Origin: Tragulus kanchil
Lineage: Eukaryota; Chordata; Mammalia; Artiodactyla; Tragulidae
Assembly: GCA_022376925.1 (NCBI GenBank)
Contig: JAIOJX010000026.1
Span: 204,382,900-204,446,899, forward strand
DNA length: 64,000 nucleotides
Reading direction: 5' to 3'
The position numbers were made by a program, and so were the translations under genes. The number at the start of each line of letters is the position of its first letter. Within the stretch, counting starts at the first letter, position 1. Positions 37,730-50,255 of this stretch are shown piece by piece. Under the pieces are notes generated by a model. It did no database searches. It saw only the letters and a program-made list of their open reading frames with translations, and was not told where the DNA came from.

Positions 37730-37960
37730 GTGCTGGAAGACAGGCGTTTGGTGAACAAGAATGGATCATCTGAGCCTGTCCTAATAGTGTCACTCATTGG
37801 GAGACTGTATGCTAAGGACACACATCCCACCTCAAGTAGGACCAGCAGCTTAGCAACAGCTTACCTGATAATACCCACATTATTAATTATCATAACTTTT
37901 TGCAAAGTTTTATTATATATACTGTCTTGCCTCAAATTTACTAAGAAACATTTGGAATGA
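37730..37960 (+). pseudogene. VNN2: VNN2 exon 7, C-terminal GPI-signal exon
   Basis: Acceptor ttctttag; 76 codons then TGA. It starts VLEDRRLVNKNGSSEPVL, continues VSLIGRLYAKD, and ends in a long hydrophobic segment (TAYLIIPTLLIIITF and beyond), as expected of a GPI-anchor signal. The frame is open although upstream exons are dead. A possible ATTAAA polyadenylation signal lies near 38292, unconfirmed. Confidence 0.85.
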
Positions 37961-38321
37961 CTAGCTCCCTAGTATAGACCAATGCTTTCTAATTTTCTTT
38001 TCTTATCAAGAATTATCTTTAGGTGCGATGGTATTTTTGCTTCTTTTTTTGACTACACTGAAGTATCATGGTACGGCTTAATGGTATAATTGATGTGTGG
38101 GCTGGATAAATGAGGGTCAAACCCTGGCTCCAGCCTTATTTGCTGTGTAATCTTGTGTGTGCTTGTATGTGTGTTAGCAGGGGCAGAGTGAAGAGTTTAA
38201 GGACATTGTAAACCTAGTGGTGGCCTTGGAGCAGAGTGGTAATGATGGGAATGAGGGGAGCTGAGAGATTTGTGACTGTACTCCATTTGACATTAAAGAC
38301 AATTTGAATTCGTCTAGTTTT
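37961..38321 (+). other. VNN2 3' flank, no gene seen
   Basis: AT-rich sequence after the VNN2 stop codon. A (TG)-rich stretch sits at 38153-38178 and an ATTAAA near 38292 could be a relic polyadenylation signal. Nothing else recognised. Confidence 0.4.
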
Positions 38322-38338
38322 CTGTGCTAATGATTTTT

Positions 38339-38665
38339 TTTTTTTTAAGATTTATTTATTTATTTACTTTGGGTGGGGGTTGGGTTGGGGAGGGAGGGGA
38401 GTGGGCGGGCCACTTCTATTGGTCTTTCATTTCTCTATTTTCATCTGTCTTTGTTCTTTGGCCCGTGTGGGCCTCCCATCGCGGTGGCGTCTGTCGTTGC
38501 AGAGCACCGGCTCTGGGCACATGCGCTCTAGAGCTCTGGCTCGGTGATTGGACATATCGGTCCAGCCGTTCCGCGGCACGTGGGATCTTCCCAGGCCAGG
38601 GCTCGAACCAGCGCCCCTTGCACTGCAAGGCGGTGTCCTTACCCACTGGACCACCAGGGGAAGCC
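38339..38665 (-). mobile_element. CHR-like ~330-bp SINE, copy 4
   Basis: Full length, flanked by ctgtgctaatgattttt (38322) and ctgtgctgatgattttt (38666). It lies about 360 bp downstream of the VNN2 stop codon. Confidence 0.82.
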
Positions 38666-38954
38666 CTGTGCTGATGATTTTTGTGGGGGATTTGTTTTAA
38701 CCAGATGGAGCTTATTGGAGTTTCAATGGAAACCTAAACTCCAACGTTAAAGTTTATCTTAACAAAAAAGTTGTTTTGAGATGTTCTAACAGCTAGAACT
38801 AACAGTTAATCCAGTTTCTTGGGTGATCATAGCTTAAAACAGTTCTACTTAAAGGCTGTGGTGTAATTTAATGGACACAAATCCTATAACACAAAACCCA
38901 TGACTATTAACACTAACACTATTTTCAACATTGAATAATCTGGTATTTTTTATA

Positions 38955-39045
38955 CCAAAAACATTTTTATTGGGGTATAGCCAATTAACAATTTTTGCGA
39001 TAGTTTCAGATGAACAGTGAAGGAGGTCAGCCATACATAAACATG
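38955..39045 (-). mobile_element. L1 3'-end fragment
   Basis: tttattggggtatagccaat, gatagtttcagatgaacagt and cagccatacataaacatg match the reverse of the ruminant L1 3' region. Confidence 0.55.
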
Positions 39046-39456
39046 TTTGAATAGTCTACTTTTAATTGTGGGGAATGCACATGTGATGGGGAATCACATA
39101 ATCATCAAAAATGTATGTTCTTTTATCTCTTCATAAAATATGGAACATTTCAGATTTCTCGATTTTGCTTGAGGAAGTCAGACATTATGCAATTGTTTTG
39201 TGGTGTGTATTATTGTGCTTAGGCAATGATATTTCATTTCCAGAAGTTTCAGTATTGACTGGTAGCCAACTGCAGAAGCTGATTCCGAGGGACAGTTCTT
39301 CCTCTGATTCACACTCAGCGCTGTCAGCAGTACTGTAATTCATGAAAAACAAAAGCAAAAATGAGAGGCAAATAGCACCCATCCCAAGGAAAATAAAGAG
39401 TACTTAACTGTAAAATTGTTTGCACCACAATATTTTGGCCCATATCTCATCAGTGG

Positions 39457-39458
<2 letters not shown>

Positions 39459-39497
<39 letters not shown>
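39459..39497 (+). repeat. (CA)n microsatellite
   Basis: About 19 uninterrupted CA units in intergenic DNA between VNN2 and VNN3. Confidence 0.92.
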
Positions 39498-39499
<2 letters not shown>

Positions 39500-40330
39500 T
39501 ATTTACCAAACAGCTTGAGTGTAGTTGCATTTGGCCTTGATTCAGGGAAATACACCTGAAGGAGTAACTCTTTAGTTTCCAAAGAATCTGAGGTCAGAGT
39601 TCAGTTTCTTTGATAAACATCTTTCTCTCTCACATTACAATTCCATACAAGTTCTTGAGTCTCCTGTGGTTCTGGAGGGAATAAGCAAAGTGCTGAAATG
39701 CATCCTTTTTTCCTGAAATGCTCTATTATAACTTCCTAGTTGCTGTCTCTTGTACTGCAAAGCTGTTTCTTAAGCTTCAGCTTTCCCTCGGAGCTCACAC
39801 TCTGCCCTTTGTTCTTTCTTCCAGGTCGCATTTGTTGATTTCGTACTCTACTCCTGGTTCCAGGTTACTGGACATGGCCTATACATTCTCACTGATCTTT
39901 TTGCCACTCTGTGACATTGCCCCTGTGTTATTACACAATCTAGTCTAGTTGTTTCTGAGATATATTCGCAGCTTACTCTGCAATGATCACTGCCTCTCCT
40001 TTCTACTTTATATTCCTTCTTTGCATATTTAGCCATCCACATGGCTAAATATGTTCATCTACATGAGTGATTTCTAGTGGCATTTCCCCCACCCCGTTTT
40101 GACCTCTTTTTAAATTGCATTCACATTCTCTAACCGCATTCTGACCATATCACCTGAGTATTTTGTAGATAATAGTATTCTAAAAAAAAAAGTCTTAGAG
40201 GTGAAGTCTGTTTAAGTAAATGTGGTCATACCAAACACACACATGCTAAGTCACACACAGATACTCCTAACAAAGGCATTTTTGAAAAGATATTTGGATA
40301 TAAAAACAATAAAAACTTCACCTTACTAGT
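39500..40330 (+). other. Intergenic, nothing recognised
   Basis: About 830 bp of AT-rich DNA with a pyrimidine-rich stretch at 39700-40030. No conserved exon, splice pattern or clear repeat seen. Confidence 0.4.
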
Positions 40331-42788
40331 AATCCCTAGCTCATGCCTCATGGCTAGGAATCTATTCATTGAGTAAATATCTCTCTAATTTAAAAGAAAA
40401 CCAAATATACTAGAAAAGAGGAAAAAGTGATAGTACAGGAAATTAAGCGAAAGAGTCCATATGCTCTGCCAGGTTCTGGAAGAAGATGGTATGGGCAGGG
40501 TGGATTCTTCTTGTGTTTCCTTCCGAATGCATTTTTCTCCCTTCACTGTTTGCTTTTATTAGAAGGAAGTCATTATCCTAAGATTTTTTTAGATCATTCC
40601 TGTGAGGTCTTCGTAGTTTATTACCTATGCACAAAAAAGATCTTAGTACTTTTTAAGCTTTGTATACATGGCATCAAATTATACATGAATTGCTATGTAT
40701 TTCTTATTTTTTGCTTAGGGCATTGTGAGTTTGATCTATGTAAGTGAGCCTCAGTTTACTTCATGTGTTTTTACAGTGTACGCTGTATGTTACATTAGTG
40801 TGCCCGTTGTTCAGCTATTGTCTCTCAGCTCCAAACTCATCTTTGAGTATTCCTCTTTGTGATGATGAGGCTGAGACTAGGCAAACCTTTTTCTCTTTTG
40901 CCACCAGACTCCCTGTTAGGTTCTACCAATAGAGGGTGCTAGAGGGACACCAAAGATTGCACAAGAAGAGGCAGGATTTCTGTGCTTACCTGCTGACAGT
41001 GTTCTTCTACCTGACAGCAGTAGTTTTCTCCAGTACGAGTTGGTTCTAGATTTTAGTCTTTTTTCCCCCACCATCAGAACTGATGTCATTGAACTCCTTC
41101 AGAAATAATAGCAGAAAATAGTGTCTTCTCAAGAGATGAGTCAGTCCCAGCTCTGTGGGGCCCTCCTCTTAGGACCTGGCTGATGGGAATCAGCTGAAGA
41201 GCACTGCCATCCTAGGGGCTTGGGCCTCAGCTACACAGGGTCCCCTGGAAAACTTCTAGCTCCTACACTTCTTTGTTCATGAATACTAGGGATGCAGCCA
41301 CTGTCTGCATTACCCTAGTGTCCCTTTTTGTCCTTCCTTCATCAAATACCTGTGTAACAAAATCCTTACATTTTTTTAAAATAACTGATGCAGATTCTGC
41401 TTTCTTGGCTGCATCTTGCCTGATACAGCAGTTAAGGGAATATTTATTTGTTTTCTATCCTAATGATGAATATGGTGCCTGCTGCACTGAAACCTTGGAC
41501 AAATGTGATACTGTGTATGCATGCTAAGTTGCTTTAGTTGTGTCCAACTTTTTATTTTTAATCCCTAGCTCATGCCTCATGGCTAGGAATCTATTCATTG
41601 AGTAAATATCTCTCTAATTTAAAAGAAAACCAAATATACTAGAAAAGAGGAAAAAGTGATAGTACAGGAAATTAAGCGAAAGAGTCCATATGCTCTGCCA
41701 GGTTCTGGAAGAAGATGGTATGGGCAGGGTGGATTCTTCTTGTGTTTCCTTCCGAATGCATTTTTCTCCCTTCACTGTTTGCTTTTATTAGAAGGAAGTC
41801 ATTATCCTAAGATTTTTTTAGATCATTCCTGTGAGGTCTTCGTAGTTTATTACCTATGCACAAAAAAGATCTTAGTACTTTTTAAGCTTTGTATACATGG
41901 CATCAAATTATACATGAATTGCTATGTATTTCTTATTTTTTGCTTAGGGCATTGTGAGTTTGATCTATGTAAGTGAGCCTCAGTTTACTTCATGTGTTTT
42001 TACAGTGTACGCTGTATGTTACATTAGTGTGCCCGTTGTTCAGCTATTGTCTCTCAGCTCCAAACTCATCTTTGAGTATTCCTCTTTGTGATGATGAGGC
42101 TGAGACTAGGCAAACCTTTTTCTCTTTTGCCACCAGACTCCCTGTTAGGTTCTACCAATAGAGGGTGCTAGAGGGACACCAAAGATTGCACAAGAAGAGG
42201 CAGGATTTCTGTGCTTACCTGCTGACAGTGTTCTTCTACCTGACAGCAGTAGTTTTCTCCAGTACGAGTTGGTTCTAGATTTTAGTCTTTTTTCCCCCAC
42301 CATCAGAACTGATGTCATTGAACTCCTTCAGAAATAATAGCAGAAAATAGTGTCTTCTCAAGAGATGAGTCAGTCCCAGCTCTGTGGGGCCCTCCTCTTA
42401 GGACCTGGCTGATGGGAATCAGCTGAAGAGCACTGCCATCCTAGGGGCTTGGGCCTCAGCTACACAGGGTCCCCTGGAAAACTTCTAGCTCCTACACTTC
42501 TTTGTTCATGAATACTAGGGATGCAGCCACTGTCTGCATTACCCTAGTGTCCCTTTTTGTCCTTCCTTCATCAAATACCTGTGTAACAAAATCCTTACAT
42601 TTTTTTAAAATAACTGATGCAGATTCTGCTTTCTTGGCTGCATCTTGCCTGATACAGCAGTTAAGGGAATATTTATTTGTTTTCTATCCTAATGATGAAT
42701 ATGGTGGGCGTGGCAAACCTGCTGCACTGAAACCTTGGACAAATGTGATACTGTGTATGCATGCTAAGTTGCTTTAGTTGTGTCCAAC
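40331..42788 (+). repeat. Tandem duplication 14 (offset 1229 bp)
   Basis: 40331-41558 recurs at 41560-42788. The first unit lacks an 11-bp stretch (gggcgtggcaa region) 80 bp before the junction. Confidence 0.85.
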
Positions 42789-43060
42789 TTTTTTATTTTT
42801 TAGAATTTTATTTATTTATTTTATATTTTGTTGTGCTGAGTACTTGTTGCTGCATGGGATTTTTCTCTTGTTGCGGAGCACGGGCTCAAGGATGCATGGG
42901 CTTCAGTAGTTGCAGCTTGTGGGTTTAGCAGTTATGGTTCCAGGGCTCTAGAGCACAACCTAAATAGTTGTGGTGCACGAGCTTAGTGGCATGTGGGGTC
43001 TTCCCAGACCAGGGATTGAATCTGTGTCTCCAACATTGGCAGGCAGATTCTTTACCACCA
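42785..43060 (-). mobile_element. CHR-2-type SINE
   Basis: Tail ttatttatttattttatat, body gttgcggagcacgggctcaa and gcagcttgtgggtttagcag, head ttggcaggcagattctttac. It abuts a Bov-tA SINE. Repeated at 43890-44160. Confidence 0.78.
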
Positions 43061-43061
43061 T

Positions 43062-43255
43062 TCTTTACCAGCTTTTTGTGACACCATGGACTGTAGCCCA
43101 CCAGGCTTCTCTGTCCCTGGAATTCTCCAGGCAGGAATACTGACATGGGTTGCCATACCCTCCTCCATGGGATATTCCCAACCCAAGGATCAAGCCCGAG
43201 TCTCTTATGTCTCCTGCATTGGTAGGTGGATTCTTTACCACTAGTGCCACCTGGG
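43062..43255 (-). mobile_element. Bov-tA SINE adjoining the CHR-2 SINE
   Basis: cagctttttgtgacaccatg, ttctccaggcaggaatactg, ctgcattggtaggtggattc to ccacctgggaaaatg. Repeated at 44164-44357. Confidence 0.78.
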
Positions 43256-45371
43256 AAAATGTAGTAAAGGCCAAAATGTAGAAGCAGTCAATGGTGACAC
43301 AGAGGTGGTCCCAGGAATCTTGTGATGCCTCTCATCCAGACATTAGTTTTAAAAAAGCAGCAGGCTCATCCTCTGGCTTCTTCTGAGTTGTCATGTTCTT
43401 CACTTGCAGCAGGGCTGCTGAACCAGAAACTTGGGTGTGCCTCTGTGAGAACACAGGCTTTGTGGCTGCTTATACCTTTGATCTTGAGTACATACTTTGT
43501 GGGACTTATGTGAATCAAAAGGTAATGTCAGCTGACTCTGATTCATCAATTACAACAATCTTTATTCTTGCATTTATTTTTGTGGTTTAGCTTAGATTTT
43601 TTTACTTTGGGAATACAGATTTACTATACTTATCATTAATATAATTTCACATTTATTTTTGTGGTTTAGCTTAGATTTTTTAACTTTTGGGGAATACAGA
43701 TTTATAGTAAAATAACTGATGCAGATTCTGCTTTCTTGGCTGCATCTTGCCTGATACAGCAGTTAAGGGAATATTTATTTGTTTTCTATCCTAATGATGA
43801 ATATGGTGGGCGTGGCAAACCTGCTGCACTGAAACCTTGGACAAATGTGATACTGTGTATGCATGCTAAGTTGCTTTAGTTGTGTCCAACTTTTTTATTT
43901 TTTAGAATTTTATTTATTTATTTTATATTTTGTTGTGCTGAGTACTTGTTGCTGCATGGGATTTTTCTCTTGTTGCGGAGCACGGGCTCAAGGATGCATG
44001 GGCTTCAGTAGTTGCAGCTTGTGGGTTTAGCAGTTATGGTTCCAGGGCTCTAGAGCACAACCTAAATAGTTGTGGTGCACGAGCTTAGTGGCATGTGGGG
44101 TCTTCCCAGACCAGGGATTGAATCTGTGTCTCCAACATTGGCAGGCAGATTCTTTACCACCATTCTTTACCAGCTTTTTGTGACACCATGGACTGTAGCC
44201 CACCAGGCTTCTCTGTCCCTGGAATTCTCCAGGCAGGAATACTGACATGGGTTGCCATACCCTCCTCCATGGGATATTCCCAACCCAAGGATCAAGCCCG
44301 AGTCTCTTATGTCTCCTGCATTGGTAGGTGGATTCTTTACCACTAGTGCCACCTGGGAAAATGTAGTAAAGGCCAAAATGTAGAAGCAGTCAATGGTGAC
44401 ACAGAGGTGGTCCCAGGAATCTTGTGATGCCTCTCATCCAGACATTAGTTTTAAAAAAGCAGCAGGCTCATCCTCTGGCTTCTTCTGAGTTGTCATGTTC
44501 TTCACTTGCAGCAGGGCTGCTGAACCAGAAACTTGGGTGTGCCTCTGTGAGAACACAGGCTTTGTGGCTGCTTATACCTTTGATCTTGAGTACATACTTT
44601 GTGGGACTTATGTGAATCAAAAGGTAATGTCAGCTGACTCTGATTCATCAATTACAACAATCTTTATTCTTGCATTTATTTTTGTGGTTTAGCTTAGATT
44701 TTTTTACTTTGGGAATACAGATTTACTATACTTATCATTAATATCATTTCACATTATAAATAAAACTTCTCTGAGTAATTTTGTAAATGTCTCCCTGTGT
44801 ACCTTAAGAAGTCTCCCTATTTACCTTGAGATGATCCTGTGCTGGATGGTGATGATGAATAAAACAAAAGTTTCTTTTCTAAGAATCTCAGTCTAGAAGA
44901 GGAGCCAGAGCATTGTCATCATCATGGTCACTCATCCTAATAGTCAAATGTTGAGCAAGTAGAACAGGTTTCACATCTCACACTGTGTCATGCATTCAAG
45001 CATCTCATTTAACACCTATAATGAAAGGCACAGAATGTAATAATGGATTAATTTTGCCCTAGGAGACAAGAGAGTTGTCAGTGATCAGTTGGTTAAGTCA
45101 ATCGGGACATTCTAGGTAGTTAGTCATGCCAGCAAAGACATGGAAGAATGGCATGCTGCAAGCAGAGACCAGTATATTGAGGTGGGGGAGGGTAAAAGGA
45201 GGAAGGTTAAGGAGAGACAATGCAAAAATATGAGGCCAGAAAGAGGCAAGGATCAGATCACCAAAGAACAAATGAAGTCTGGACTTCATCCTGAAGCTCA
45301 AGACCCATCAGGGGATTTTATAGTAGAGTATCAGGATGAACTAAATAGCTGTAAAAATTACTTTGCATTTT

Positions 45372-45495
45372 CTATATAGAATGGATAAACAACAAAGTCC
45401 TACTGTATAGCACAGAGAACCATAGTCAGTATCCTATGATAAGCCATAATGGAAAGGAATATAAAAAAGAATGTATATATGTGTATAACTGAATC
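45372..45495 (+). mobile_element. L1 3'-end fragment
   Basis: tggataaacaacaaagtcct, ctgtatagcacagagaacca and tgtgtataactgaatcactt are the 3' end of ruminant L1 in forward orientation, followed by a (GTT)n stretch and a short Bov-A piece (45510-45563). Repeated at 46506-46630. Confidence 0.7.
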
Positions 45496-45689
45496 ACTTC
45501 GTTGTTGTTGTTGAGTAGTTTAGTCGTTTCCATCTCTTTGCAACCCCATGGACTCTAGCCTGTGATACTTCAATAAATGGAGTTTGGAGTGGTTTGGAGA
45601 ATTTAAAATAAGGGAAAACCAAGAAATTGTGGGGGAAGAAAGTGCTTCAAGAATGAGGTAGTCAATATGTCAATGAAGTTGGGACCAAC

Positions 45690-45731
45690 TAATTTAGTAA
45701 TTAGTAATTAGTAATTAGTAATTTAGTAATG
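45690..45731 (+). repeat. Short TTAGTAA tandem repeat
   Basis: About five units of taattag/tagtaat, tandem and AT-rich. Repeated at 46824-46865 by the 1.13-kb duplication. Far too short and spacerless for CRISPR. Confidence 0.7.
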
Positions 45732-46941
45732 CAGAGATCAAAGGTGACCTTGACAAGGTGGTAAAGTCAGGGGAAAAATCCTGATGTGGAGGGAAGGAAT
45801 TAAGACAGAGAATACAACCATATAAAAGATTTTGTTGTCAATGGAGCCAAGAAATAATTCAGGAACTGGAAAGAGATGTCAGATCAAGAAAGGCTGTTTT
45901 ATGTTTTTGTTTTTTTTTTAAGGTAGGGGATAAGACAGGAATTTGTGTACTGATTGAATTAAGCCCACAGACAGAGAAAAACAGATGATAATAAGTAAAG
46001 AGAGTTTCTTTTCTAAGAATCTCAGTCTAGAAGAGGAGCCAGAGCATTGTCATCATCATGGTCACTCATCCTAATAGTCAAATGTTGAGCAAGTAGAACA
46101 GGTTTCACATCTCACACTGTGTCATGCATTCAAGCATCTCATTTAACACCTATAATGAAAGGCACAGAATGTAATAATGGATTAATTTTGCCCTAGGAGA
46201 CAAGAGAGTTGTCAGTGATCAGTTGGTTAAGTCAATCGGGACATTCTAGGTAGTTAGTCATGCCAGCAAAGACATGGAAGAATGGCATGCTGCAAGCAGA
46301 GACCAGTATATTGAGGTGGGGGAGGGTAAAAGGAGGAAGGTTAAGGAGAGACAATGCAAAAATATGAGGCCAGAAAGAGGCAAGGATCAGATCACCAAAG
46401 AACAAATGAAGTCTGGACTTCATCCTGAAGCTCAAGACCCATCAGGGGATTTTATAGTAGAGTATCAGGATGAACTAAATAGCTGTAAAAATTACTTTGC
46501 ATTTTCTATATAGAATGGATAAACAACAAAGTCCTACTGTATAGCACAGAGAACCATAGTCAGTATCCTATGATAAGCCATAATGGAAAGGAATATAAAA
46601 AAGAATGTATATATGTGTATAACTGAATCACTTCGTTGTTGTTGTTGAGTAGTTTAGTCGTTTCCATCTCTTTGCAACCCCATGGACTCTAGCCTGTGAT
46701 ACTTCAATAAATGGAGTTTGGAGTGGTTTGGAGAATTTAAAATAAGGGAAAACCAAGAAATTGTGGGGGAAGAAAGTGCTTCAAGAATGAGGTAGTCAAT
46801 ATGTCAATGAAGTTGGGACCAACTAATTTAGTAATTAGTAATTAGTAATTAGTAATTTAGTAATGCAGAGATCAAAGGTGACCTTGACAAGGTGGTAAAG
46901 TCAGGGGAAAAATCCTGATGTGGAGGGAAGGAATTAAGACA

Positions 46942-49225
46942 GAGAATACAACCATATAAAAGATTTTGTTGTCAATGGAGCCAAGAAATAATTCAGGAAC
47001 TGGAAAGAGATGTCAGATCAAGAAAGGCTGTTTTATGTTTTTGTTTTTTTTTTAAGGTAGGGGATAAGACAGGAATTTGTGTACTGATTGAATTAAGCCC
47101 ACAGACAGAGAAAAACAGATGATAATAAGGAATAAAGAGAGTTTCTAAAGCAAAGTCTTTGGGATTCAGTGGACAAAGATAGGAAATGGATTTAGAGAGA
47201 GGCATGAGCAGTCACTGATATTGACAGGAGGGAAAGTAGAGTTGATAGGCATGGATGCTGGCAAGTGGACTAGTGTTTTGTAGGAGCTTGTGGAAGTCTA
47301 TTTAGTTGGATAAATGATTCCAGAGTTCAGGAAAGAAGTTTGAGTTTAAGACAGAGGTAGTACTTAACAGTTCTTAGAGGGTAATTAAAGGTATGAAGTA
47401 GAAAAGAATTTGCTATGGAGACAAGATGATAGAATAAGGACTTGGCTATAAGTGCATTCAGAGTTCAGATGAGTGAACAGCAACAAAGGTGAGAAGTGAG
47501 AACCTGACTTGGAGGAGCAGGATTTACCGAGGAATCAATCCAGGATCAAAGTGGTAGTACCTGTATTAAAGAATATAAAAAGAAGGGTGTTCTTAGCTAA
47601 GAATAGGAAAGATAAAATGGGACAGAGTAAGAGAAAGGCTCTGACTTCCTGCCTTGATTTGATATACACATGGGAAACATTTTACTTAATGAAAGCAAGG
47701 GTTAAGAAAACTCTCTGGGACTTCCCTGGTTGTCCAATGGTTAAGACTCTGTGTTCCCAATGCAAGGGGGCCCAGGTTCAATCCCTGGTCAGGACACTAG
47801 ATCCCACATGCCACAATTAAGACCCAGCACAGCCAAATAAACAAAGAATTTTAAAAATAAATTAAAAAAAAAAATCCTCTCTGGTTTGCAATATTGATTG
47901 AAAGACAAATTATGAGTGAGATCAGAAGGGCTCATGGAGAGTCTGCAAGAGTAACTCCTGGCCACAGAATGAGAACTCTGATAATAAAAATGGAGAGCAG
48001 GTTTTATAATGGATGTTGAAACTAAAGACCTGGGGAGAGCCAATGAATTCTTAGAGACATCATTCTAGGGGTCCTTTCCTCCTTGAGAATACAACCATAT
48101 AAAAGATTTTGTTGTCAATGGAGCCAAGAAATAATTCAGGAACTGGAAAGAGATGTCAGATCAAGAAAGGCTGTTTTATGTTTTTGTTTTTTTTTTAAGG
48201 TAGGGGATAAGACAGGAATTTGTGTACTGATTGAATTAAGCCCACAGACAGAGAAAAACAGATGATAATAAGGAATAAAGAGAGTTTCTAAAGCAAAGTC
48301 TTTGGGATTCAGTGGACAAAGATAGGAAATGGATTTAGAGAGAGGCATGAGCAGTCACTGATATTGACAGGAGGGAAAGTAGAGTTGATAGGCATGGATG
48401 CTGGCAAGTGGACTAGTGTTTTGTAGGAGCTTGTGGAAGTCTATTTAGTTGGATAAATGATTCCAGAGTTCAGGAAAGAAGTTTGAGTTTAAGACAGAGG
48501 TAGTACTTAACAGTTCTTAGAGGGTAATTAAAGGTATGAAGTAGAAAAGAATTTGCTATGGAGACAAGATGATAGAATAAGGACTTGGCTATAAGTGCAT
48601 TCAGAGTTCAGATGAGTGAACAGCAACAAAGGTGAGAAGTGAGAACCTGACTTGGAGGAGCAGGATTTACCGAGGAATCAATCCAGGATCAAAGTGGTAG
48701 TACCTGTATTAAAGAATATAAAAAGAAGGGTGTTCTTAGCTAAGAATAGGAAAGATAAAATGGGACAGAGTAAGAGAAAGGCTCTGACTTCCTGCCTTGA
48801 TTTGATATACACATGGGAAACATTTTACTTAATGAAAGCAAGGGTTAAGAAAACTCTCTGGGACTTCCCTGGTTGTCCAATGGTTAAGACTCTGTGTTCC
48901 CAATGCAAGGGGGCCCAGGTTCAATCCCTGGTCAGGACACTAGATCCCACATGCCACAATTAAGACCCAGCACAGCCAAATAAACAAAGAATTTTAAAAA
49001 TAAATTAAAAAAAAAATCCTCTCTGGTTTGCAATATTGATTGAAAGACAAATTATGAGTGAGATCAGAAGGGCTCATGGAGAGTCTGCAAGAGTAACTCC
49101 TGGCCACAGAATGAGAACTCTGATAATAAAAATGGAGAGCAGGTTTTATAATGGATGTTGAAACTAAAGACCTGGGGAGAGCCAATGAATTCTTAGAGAC
49201 ATCATTCTAGGGGTCCTTTCCTCCT
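46942..49225 (+). repeat. Tandem duplication 17 (offset 1143 bp)
   Basis: 46942-48084 recurs at 48085-49225. It overlaps duplication 16. Confidence 0.85.
47710..47868 (+). mobile_element. CHR-type SINE with A-rich tail
   Basis: gggacttccctggttgtcca, ggttcaatccctggtcagga, ending aaataaacaaagaattttaa. Repeated at 48853-49010. Confidence 0.75.
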
Positions 49226-49439
49226 TTAAAATTTTGTCATTTACGTATTTCTTAACAAAAGCATAATTATGTTTATTTTAATATAGAACTTTAGACTCTA
49301 CACATCCTAATCCCATAATAATTTTGAACTGTCATTCAAGTTAGGTACTTGAATATTTAAGTTCAGACCTTACTTAAATAACTTGCATCCATAATCACTC
49401 CCTATTCCTTATATAGATATGAGGCAAAGACACTACTAG

Positions 49440-49566
49440 CCATAGGAGAAGGAAATGGCAACCACTCCTGTATGCTTGCCTGGGAAATTCCAAGGACAGA
49501 GGAGCATGGCGGGCAACAGTCCATGGGATCGTAAAGAGTTGGACTCGACTTAGCAACTAAACAACA
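49440..49566 (+). mobile_element. Bov-A SINE, head missing
   Basis: ggagaaggaaatggcaacca, atgcttgcctgggaaattcc, gttggactcgacttagcaac. Only the Bov-A unit is present. Confidence 0.75.
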
Positions 49567-49916
49567 AGCCATACTTGGCAACAAACTATTTGACACATGC
49601 TTCTATTGATTTCAACATAATAAAAAGTCGGTACACTTCCTGGAATTAGGGAGTGTGAAGGGAAATTGCTTTGTTTCTTCTTGATTCCATTCAGAAAGTT
49701 CAATAGAAACAACAGGTACAATTTGAGTTTGACATATGAAAATAAGTTTCTCCTCATTATAAAGCAATTAATCTCTTACATAATTCTTATATTGTCCTCA
49801 AGTATTTTTTTCTAAAATGAATTTATGTCCAATGGATATTATTAAAGATCACTATGGACCTGGAAAAATGGAGGCCTGTTCAGATAATGAAAAAAGTTAT
49901 TGGAATTAAAGGTTTT

Positions 49917-50255
49917 TTTTTGTTTTTTGTTTTTTTTAAGATTTATATATTTATTTACTTTGGGCGGGGGTCAGGTTGGGGAGGGAGGGGAGCGGGCTGG
50001 CCATTTCTATTGGTCTTTCATTTCTCTATTTTCATTCGTCTTCGCTCTTTGGCTCCTGTGGGCCTCCCATCGCGATGGCATCTGTTGTTGCAGAGCCGGC
50101 TCTGGGCACATGCGCTCCAGAGCTCCGGCTCGGTGATTGGACACATCAGTCCAGCCGCTCCGGGGCACGTGGGATCTTCCCAGGCCAGGGCTCGAACCGG
50201 CGCTCCTTGCACTGCAAGGCGGTGTCCTTACCCACTGGACCACCAGGGGAAGCCC
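49917..50255 (-). mobile_element. CHR-like ~330-bp SINE, copy 5
   Basis: Full length with long T-stretch on the + strand; flanked by aattaaaggtttt and aattaaagggttt. About 900 bp upstream of the VNN3 TATA box. Confidence 0.82.

Larger units (their letters stand above)
11595..37960 (+). pseudogene. VNN2: VNN2-type vanin (pantetheinase) pseudogene, seven exons
   Basis: Vanins hydrolyse pantetheine to pantothenate and cysteamine, usually as GPI-anchored ectoenzymes. Seven coding exons are visible in order: 11595-11986, 12107-12237, 22686-22875, 24606-24894, 27257-27625, 30543-30713 and 37730-37960. Phases match the VNN3-type gene in the same window (exon 2 ends after two bases of an Arg codon, exon 4 after one base of a Gly codon). 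Assignment to VNN2 rather than VNN1/3 rests on recalled family segments, such as ALYGW followed by [13 protein letters not shown] in exon 5 and RLVNKNGSS in exon 7. Lesions: ATG to ACG start, SINE in exon 1, frameshift in exon 1, TAA in exon 3, catalytic Cys to Ser in exon 4, TGA plus frameshift and second TGA in exon 5. Exons 2, 6 and 7 remain open. The number and spread of lesions mean this is an old pseudogene, not a sequencing problem. Confidence 0.9.
42606..44755 (+). repeat. Tandem duplication 15 (offset 1102 bp)
   Basis: 42606-43707 recurs at 43708-44755. The tail of the first unit (43620-43707) is a noisy partial repeat of itself. Confidence 0.85.
44869..47120 (+). repeat. Tandem duplication 16 (offset 1134 bp)
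   Basis: 44869-46002 recurs at 46003-47137. The first unit lacks three bases (aaggaataaag/aagtaaag) right at the junction. Confidence 0.85.

Noticed and set aside
45690..45731. Regular TTAGTAA units as CRISPR-like or telomere-like array
   Set aside because: Only about five AT-rich units without spacers in a mammalian genome: a simple minisatellite.
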